Assembly (NCBI GenBank): GCA_035620975.1
Contig: DASPFV010000327.1
Location: 1 to 9,587, forward strand
Length of the DNA stretch: 9,587 nt
Source of the DNA: DASPFV01 sp035620975
Lineage (GTDB): Bacteria > Acidobacteriota > Vicinamibacteria > Vicinamibacterales > 2-12-FULL-66-21
Direction: 5' to 3'
Numbering within the stretch: the first letter of the stretch is position 1; every line of letters begins with the position of its first letter. A program made the translations under genes and the position numbers. Positions 6,063 to 9,587 of this stretch are shown in pieces. The notes under the pieces were generated by a model. The model did no database searches. It was not told the DNA's origin and saw only the letters and a program-made list of their open reading frames with translations.

Positions 6063-6383
6063 TCAGATCAGCGGCTTCAGCTCCCAGTCCGGATCTTCCG
6101 ACAGCGCAGCGTACTCCTCCGCCGTGATCGAGCGGTTTCCGTACTGGCAGGACAGCACGAAGAGCTCGCGGCTCTCGATCCAGTCTGCGCGCACCACGCG
6201 CGCGGGGAGCGTCTTGCCGGAGCGGGTGGTGAGCTGCAGCGTCTCGTCGGGCTTGGGGATAGACGGCACCGAGATGATCTTCCGGAACCGGACCGACGCG
6301 TGGTCGATCGGATAGCCGTTCTCGTCGAGCGCCCGGACCTTCATGTTGGGCACTCGCAAGCTGACTTCTACTTCCCTGGACAT
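6063..6383 (-). CDS. Uncharacterised 106-residue protein, last gene of the minus-strand operon
   Basis: I do not recognise a named family. The protein is soluble by appearance: no signal peptide, no TM stretch, one Cys. The N-terminal two thirds reads as alternating short beta strands, including VPNMKVRALDENGYPIDHAS, TLQLTTRSGKTLPARVVRAD and ESRELFVLSCQYG. The C-terminus is a short helix and tail, SITAEEYAALSEDPDWELKP. A small beta-barrel or ligand-binding fold is possible, but that is only a reading of the pattern. It begins 28 nt after the stop of the LVIVD propeller gene on the same strand, so it is probably co-transcribed with it although it lacks an export signal. ATG at 6383 is used; the ribosome site is weak (GGA about 11 nt upstream). 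Met14 is an alternative start and would keep the apparently ordered part. Codon use matches the neighbours, which supports a real gene. Confidence 0.75.
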   Translation of the reverse strand: MSREVEVSLRVPNMKVRALDENGYPIDHASVRFRKIISVPSIPKPDETLQLTTRSGKTLPARVVRADWIESRELFVLSCQYGNRSITAEEYAALSEDPDWELKPLI

Positions 6384-6411
6384 GGCTGAAATTCCGGCGG
6401 CAGCGATGGGG

Positions 6412-8331
6412 CTACCGCGTTCGCGCCGCGACGCCCCTCAGCGTGGCGGCGAGCGCACGCAGGCGCGAGGCATCCCGCGGCGGAGCGGCAGGCGCGCCAG
6501 CTTCCAGATCGCGCGCGAGCGACTCCACCTCGGCGGCCGGCCCGCCGTTGACCGCTGCCGTGGTCCGCTCGAGCCGCTCGAGCGCCGCCCGCACCACATC
6601 GATGCGCGCGGCCGGCAGTCCCTGCGTGCGCGCGAGCTGATCGAGATACGCTTGGGCGACGACCGGTGTGGCGGGCCACGCGATCCGGGACTGCTGCTGC
6701 GCATTGAAGCCGGCCACCTGCACCGAGAGCGCGGCTTCGAGCTCGTTCCGCGTGAGGTGCTCGCCCGGCGTCAGACGGAAGATGTCGATCCCGCGCGCCA
6801 TTTCGGTCCCATAGACGTACCCGTTGTACCAGTAAGCGGACCAGAAGCCGGCCGTGTAGAGCTTCGTGGCGTCCACCGGTCCGCGGTCGAAGAAGGCGAT
6901 CTCGACCGGATTGGCGGAGTCGGTGAAATCGAAGACCGAAATACCGCCCTGATACCAGGCCTGCACCATGATGTCGCGCCCCGGGACGGGCACGATCGAG
7001 CCGTTGTGCGCGACGCAGTTCTCCTGCTCGGTCTGCGGCGCGGGCAGCTTGTAGTAGCCGGCAAACTTGAGCTTTCGATCGACGATGTCGAAGATGGCGT
7101 TCGCGCCCCAGTTCGGCAGGTCGGTCGCCCGGCAGCGCGGCCGCGTGCCGCCGCCCCATTCGTCGGTGAAGATGATCTTCGTGCCGTCGTTGTTGAAGGT
7201 CGCCGAATGCCAGTAGGCGAAATTCCGGTCCTCGACCTGGTCGATGCGCACGGGCTTCACGGGATCCGAGATGTCGAGCAGGATCCCGTTGCCGGAACAG
7301 GCGCCCGCGGCGAGCCCGGCCTCGGGAAACACGGTGATGTCGTGGCACTGGTTGGTGGTCGCCGTCTTCTGCGTGCCCGGGCCATGATCGCCGCCCGGCC
7401 ATAGCCCGGAAATCGCGCCGGTCTTCTCGTCGGCGAAGATCCTGGGCCTGGCGACGATCTTCGCCTTCCCGGGCGCCGCCAGGGGAATCTGGATGACATC
7501 GATGCTGAAGAGCGCGGTGTTCGCGTCTTCCTTGGGCTCCCGCCCGGAGCAGCCGGCGAGCTCCTCGGCGGAGCGGACCGTGCTCGTGCCGGAGCCGTAG
7601 ACGTACAGGTTCTCCCGGTCACCGGGATGCGCCACGAGCGTGTGCGTATGCGAGCCGCGGCAGGTCTGGACCGCGGCTACCTGCCGTGGCTTCGCCACGT
7701 CGGTGATGTCGAACACGCGGACGCCGCGGAAGCGCTCGGGGCTGACGGCAGTCTTGACGCCCTGCGTGCCGCAATCGACGCGGCCCCGGGTCTGCTCGAC
7801 GGACATCACGAGGAGATTGCCGTGAACCGACACGTCGCCCTGCCCACCGGGGCAGAGGACCGACGTGACGAGGCGCGGACGGCCCGGGTCCTGGATGTCG
7901 TAGACGTTGAAGCCGCTGAAGTTCCCGACGAACAGGTGGTGGCCGCTGAAGGCGAGATCCGAATTGGCGTAGTTCAATCCGCTGAGGATCTGCTGGATGG
8001 TCGGATGATCCTCCGGCAGATCCTTCAACTTGGCGTCGGCCTTCTCGTCCTCGGGCGGCGTGGGCTGGCCGAGCGGCGCCTGCGGATCGAAGAAGCCCGG
8101 AGGCTTCGGGAGGGTCGCCACGCGCTCCATCGAGCGCGCGGCCTCGCCCGCATCCCGGAGCCCGGCCCTGAGACCGACCCGCGGGTCCTTCGCCGCAGCC
8201 GCTCGCCCGGAGGCGCCTTCCTGCGCGCGCCCGGCGACCACCGGCACGAGCAGCGCCGCTACCCCACCAAGGAGGGCAGCGTGAAGGATGCGCACGACGC
8301 GACGAGATCCGCCTGCTGATCTGTTGTCCAA
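6412..8331 (-). CDS. Exported LVIVD-repeat beta-propeller protein
   Basis: A 639-residue secreted protein. The N-terminus has an SRRVVRI n-region (a partial twin-arginine look), a hydrophobic core about 15-34 and a likely cleavage near GRAQ37. A linker to about 115 precedes a propeller of LVIVD-type blades: GFNVYDIQDPGRPRLVTSV (140-158), GVRVFDITDVAKPRQVAAV (203-221), GILLDISDPVKPVRI (349-363), GISVFDFTDSANPVEIAF (463-480) and GIDIFRLTPGE (514-524). Residues after about 525 are Ala/Arg-rich and helical. Histidines recur at the start of blades: CRGSHTHT (228, 230), QCHDITVF (330), YWHSATF (375) and VAHNGSIVP (442). There are eight Cys after export, so disulfides are likely. LVIVD proteins are bacterial surface or periplasmic propellers without assigned enzymology; the His pattern recalls metal-binding propellers such as the SBP56/methanethiol oxidase group, but that is inference. 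The start is TTG, fixed by AGGAG 6 nt before it. The gene follows DUF305 by 36 nt. Confidence 0.9.
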   Translation of the reverse strand: MDNRSAGGSRRVVRILHAALLGGVAALLVPVVAGRAQEGASGRAAAAKDPRVGLRAGLRDAGEAARSMERVATLPKPPGFFDPQAPLGQPTPPEDEKADAKLKDLPEDHPTIQQILSGLNYANSDLAFSGHHLFVGNFSGFNVYDIQDPGRPRLVTSVLCPGGQGDVSVHGNLLVMSVEQTRGRVDCGTQGVKTAVSPERFRGVRVFDITDVAKPRQVAAVQTCRGSHTHTLVAHPGDRENLYVYGSGTSTVRSAEELAGCSGREPKEDANTALFSIDVIQIPLAAPGKAKIVARPRIFADEKTGAISGLWPGGDHGPGTQKTATTNQCHDITVFPEAGLAAGACSGNGILLDISDPVKPVRIDQVEDRNFAYWHSATFNNDGTKIIFTDEWGGGTRPRCRATDLPNWGANAIFDIVDRKLKFAGYYKLPAPQTEQENCVAHNGSIVPVPGRDIMVQAWYQGGISVFDFTDSANPVEIAFFDRGPVDATKLYTAGFWSAYWYNGYVYGTEMARGIDIFRLTPGEHLTRNELEAALSVQVAGFNAQQQSRIAWPATPVVAQAYLDQLARTQGLPAARIDVVRAALERLERTTAAVNGGPAAEVESLARDLEAGAPAAPPRDASRLRALAATLRGVAARTR

Positions 8332-8337
8332 CTTCGT

Positions 8338-8342
8338 CTCCT
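8338..8342 (-). promoter_or_regulatory. Ribosome binding site AGGAG for a TTG start
   Basis: On the minus strand AGGAG stands 6 nt before TTG at 8331. No ATG or GTG in a comparable place would keep the full signal peptide, so this site decides the unusual start codon of the propeller gene. Confidence 0.8.
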
Positions 8343-8367
8343 GAAACCGGCGCGGCGACGCCGACGG

Positions 8368-9012
8368 TCAACGCCTTCCGAGCATCGCCTGCATCCGATT
8401 GATTTCCATCCGCTGGTCGGCGTCGACGTCCGACGCGAACGCGTGGATCTCGGCGTCCTGTCCGGCGCCATCCGTCGCGAAGAGCCGATCTACCATGATC
8501 AGCGCTCCCTCGTGGTGCTTGACCATCAGCTCGAGGAACAGGCGATCGAAATCATCGCCGTTTGCCGCCGCCAGGCGGCCCATCTCGTCCGTGGTCAGCA
8601 TCCCCGGCATCAGCTCGGCGCCGTGCGCGTGATGGGCGTGGCGGTCGGGCAGCCGTTCACCCCGATCCTCCAGCCACCTCTGCATCATCCGGATCTCGTC
8701 GGCCTGCGAGACCTCGATGCGCTGCGCCAGCCGGCGCATCTCGGCTCGCGATGTCCGTGCCGGCACGAGCGCCGTCATCTCGAGCGCCTGGGCATGGTGC
8801 GCGATCATCCCCTGCATGAACCGGACGTCGGCCGGCCCGTGGCGCGGCTGCGGCAGCGCCGCCGCTTCCGCCGGCGTGATGGTCCGGGTCGCCTGCCCCG
8901 GCGCGCCAGGTTGGACGAGAGGCGCCTGGCTCGCGCTGCCGGATTGGCAGGACGCCAGGCTGACGCAGGCGCCGATCAGCAGCACGACCCAGGCGAGGCA
9001 CAGTCGGAACAT
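8368..9012 (-). CDS. DUF305 lipoprotein with HH-rich metal-binding motifs
   Basis: A 214-residue protein, first gene of the minus-strand operon. The N-terminus MFRLCLAWVVLLIGACVSLA followed by SC gives a lipobox LASC with Cys22, so it is probably a lipid-anchored envelope protein. After a Pro/Ala-rich linker (23-58) comes a DUF305 domain (about 60-213), a ferritin-like four-helix fold made of two similar halves. The paired signature is FMQGMIAHHAQALEMT (65-80, His72-His73, Met79) and LELMVKHHEGALIMVD (160-175, His166-His167, Met173). A further cluster, HAHHAH (125-130), lies between the halves. DUF305 members include copper-binding proteins such as cyanobacterial CopM; the His/Met positions here fit binding of copper or another soft metal, but the metal is not shown. 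ATG at 9012 is chosen because it starts the signal peptide; no ribosome site precedes it, so it may be leaderless or poorly translated. The frame stays open upstream to 9420 only through repeat sequence. Confidence 0.9.
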   Translation of the reverse strand: MFRLCLAWVVLLIGACVSLASCQSGSASQAPLVQPGAPGQATRTITPAEAAALPQPRHGPADVRFMQGMIAHHAQALEMTALVPARTSRAEMRRLAQRIEVSQADEIRMMQRWLEDRGERLPDRHAHHAHGAELMPGMLTTDEMGRLAAANGDDFDRLFLELMVKHHEGALIMVDRLFATDGAGQDAEIHAFASDVDADQRMEINRMQAMLGRR

Positions 9013-9060
9013 GGCTTGGAACTTATGGTCAAGGATAATCCATTCCGGCCTGATCTTGCC

Positions 9061-9209
9061 GATTGACGATTGCAGAATGCCGATTTTATTGGTCAATTTC
9101 GGCATCGGGCGATTGATGATTCGCGGATTGCTCGATAGAGGGATCGGTGGATTGTGAATTGACCGATTCGAATGATTCAGTGAGAGATTGAGGGGACTGA
9201 TTGGGATTC
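9061..9209 (-). repeat. Degenerate CAATC-type heptamer series, minus orientation
   Basis: On the plus strand the motif GATTG or GATT recurs at roughly 7-bp steps or multiples (for example GATTGACGATTG at 9061, then GCGATTGATGATT, CGGATTG, GGATTG, GATTGAGG, GATTGGGATT). Read on the minus strand this is the CAATC unit of the array at 9348-9438, but far more decayed and in the opposite orientation. Confidence 0.6.
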
Positions 9210-9347
9210 GAGTACGCGAATGGAGCCGCGTCGCCGTCGGCTGCGTCAGGTCTTTTGTGCGTGAGCCGTTAAACGATGAGGCGTGTGGGCGCCGTGAGAA
9301 ACCGCGTTCTGTGCGGTGCGGGGGTTCCCATTCCTCGACTCTGGGAT

Positions 9348-9438
9348 CAATCGCCAATCGCCAATCGAAACTCAACAATCGTCCATCGATCAATTCATCG
9401 ATGCAATCTGCAATCGGCAATCGGCAATCGGCAATGTC
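9348..9438 (+). repeat. CAATCGG/CAATCGC heptamer array, 13 units in register
   Basis: Thirteen 7-bp units: three clean ones at the left (CAATCGC, CAATCGC, CAATCGA), a decayed middle (9369-9403) that still contains CAATCGT and CCATCGA in phase, then CAATCTG, three CAATCGG, and CAATGTC. The two clean ends are exactly eight units apart, so the middle has mutated by substitution with no net loss of register. It ends 9 nt after the stop of the PD40-like gene, reading in the opposite direction to that gene. Confidence 0.9.
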
Positions 9439-9447
9439 TTGCGTGCA

Positions 9448-9587
9448 TCACCGAAACGTGTCCACCAGCATGAGATCGGATTGTCCCTGGCTCTGCGCGG
9501 AGAGCAACCAGCGGCCGTCCGAGGAGACACTGAAAGCAGGTCCGCCGAGGACGGGAGGGTGCTGGAGTCGTGCCACCACGGTCGCGT
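9448..9587 (-). CDS. PD40/TolB-like beta-propeller protein, C-terminal 46 residues (partial)
   Basis: The minus-strand frame is open from the window edge to TGA at 9450-9448. The visible tail includes VVARLQHPPVLGGPAFSVSS, DGRWLLSAQSQGQSDLMLVD and a final TFR. 'FSVS.DGRWLL.aQ...qSDLMLV..F' is the characteristic last blade and C-terminus of TolB/PD40 propellers. In Acidobacteriota this is often found behind a winged-helix domain or a Ser/Thr kinase domain; which one applies here lies outside the window. Family placement is good; full function cannot be given. Confidence 0.75.
   Translation of the reverse strand, partial: ATVVARLQHPPVLGGPAFSVSSDGRWLLSAQSQGQSDLMLVDTFR

Larger units (their letters stand above)
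9013..9447. other. 435-bp gene-free spacer between two minus-strand genes
   Basis: This stretch has visibly lower GC than the genes and no credible protein. It holds the degenerate GATTG series (9061-9209), a unique middle (9210-9347) in which I see no convincing promoter, hairpin or RNA gene, and the CAATCGG heptamer array (9348-9438). The promoter of the DUF305 operon should lie here but could not be identified. TTGACC on the minus strand at 9032-9027 is too near the start codon to be its -35 box. Confidence 0.7.

Noticed and set aside
6343..7404. 353-codon plus-strand open frame opposite the propeller gene (also 7627-8319 and 8443-9066)
   Set aside because: These are shadows of the minus-strand propeller and DUF305 genes, which carry recognisable repeats, a signal peptide and a lipobox.
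9013..9420. N-terminal extension of the DUF305 protein
   Set aside because: The extension is translated repeat DNA (Asn, Ser, Ile and Arg-rich) and would bury the lipoprotein signal peptide that begins at 9012.
9348..9438. CRISPR array
   Set aside because: Units are 7 bp and directly adjacent with no unique spacers, and no cas gene is present. The same applies to 149-197 and 5618-5698.

Overview
The window is GC-rich throughout its genes. It looks like a piece of an Acidobacteriota chromosome, probably from the Vicinamibacteria side of the phylum. That placement is inferred from three things seen together: an ADOP-type orphan permease, C-terminal ends of a PQQ-type beta-propeller gene and a TolB/PD40-type gene at the two edges, and heptameric tandem repeats in the long spacers. 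I see no rRNA, tRNA, CRISPR array, transposase or phage gene.

Layout. Plus strand: (1-135) the end of a PQQ-like beta-propeller protein; a heptamer repeat patch and a GC-rich hairpin; (264-2699) an 811-residue MacB/FtsX-fold ADOP permease with no ATPase beside it; an inverted repeat just after its stop; a likely promoter and a 5'UTR hairpin; (2944-4344) a soluble two-PAS NarL/DegS-type histidine kinase; (4349-5026) its NarL/FixJ-type response regulator, 4 nt downstream; (5135-5602) a short protein that looks like a worn-down sigma-54 activator AAA+ domain; a second heptamer patch; (5780-6043) a small, very basic DUF6496-like protein with a histone-H1-like tail. Minus strand, convergent with the above: (9012-8368) a DUF305 lipoprotein, (8331-6412) an exported LVIVD beta-propeller protein and (6383-6063) a 106-residue uncharacterised protein. 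Gaps of 36 and 28 nt suggest one operon. Upstream of it is a 435-bp gene-free spacer full of degenerate CAATCGG-type heptamers in two opposite orientations, then (9587-9448) the C-terminus of a PD40/TolB-like protein.

How the genes may work together. The kinase and regulator form a complete cytoplasmic two-component pair: the phospho-acceptor His and the receiver Asp, Thr and Lys are all present. The degenerate AAA+ protein follows in the same direction, 108 nt downstream, behind a weak promoter-like signal and a GGGATCCC palindrome that could be an operator. The minus-strand operon encodes cell-envelope proteins. DUF305 has HH-rich metal-binding motifs (some family members bind copper), and the propeller partner carries a histidine at the start of several blades plus many cysteines, so a metal- or redox-related periplasmic job is a reasonable but unproven guess.

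The points most worth a second look are the degenerate sigma-54 activator fragment, the DUF305-propeller-unknown operon, and the three sets of 7-bp repeats that fill the three spacers carrying no other obvious signal.
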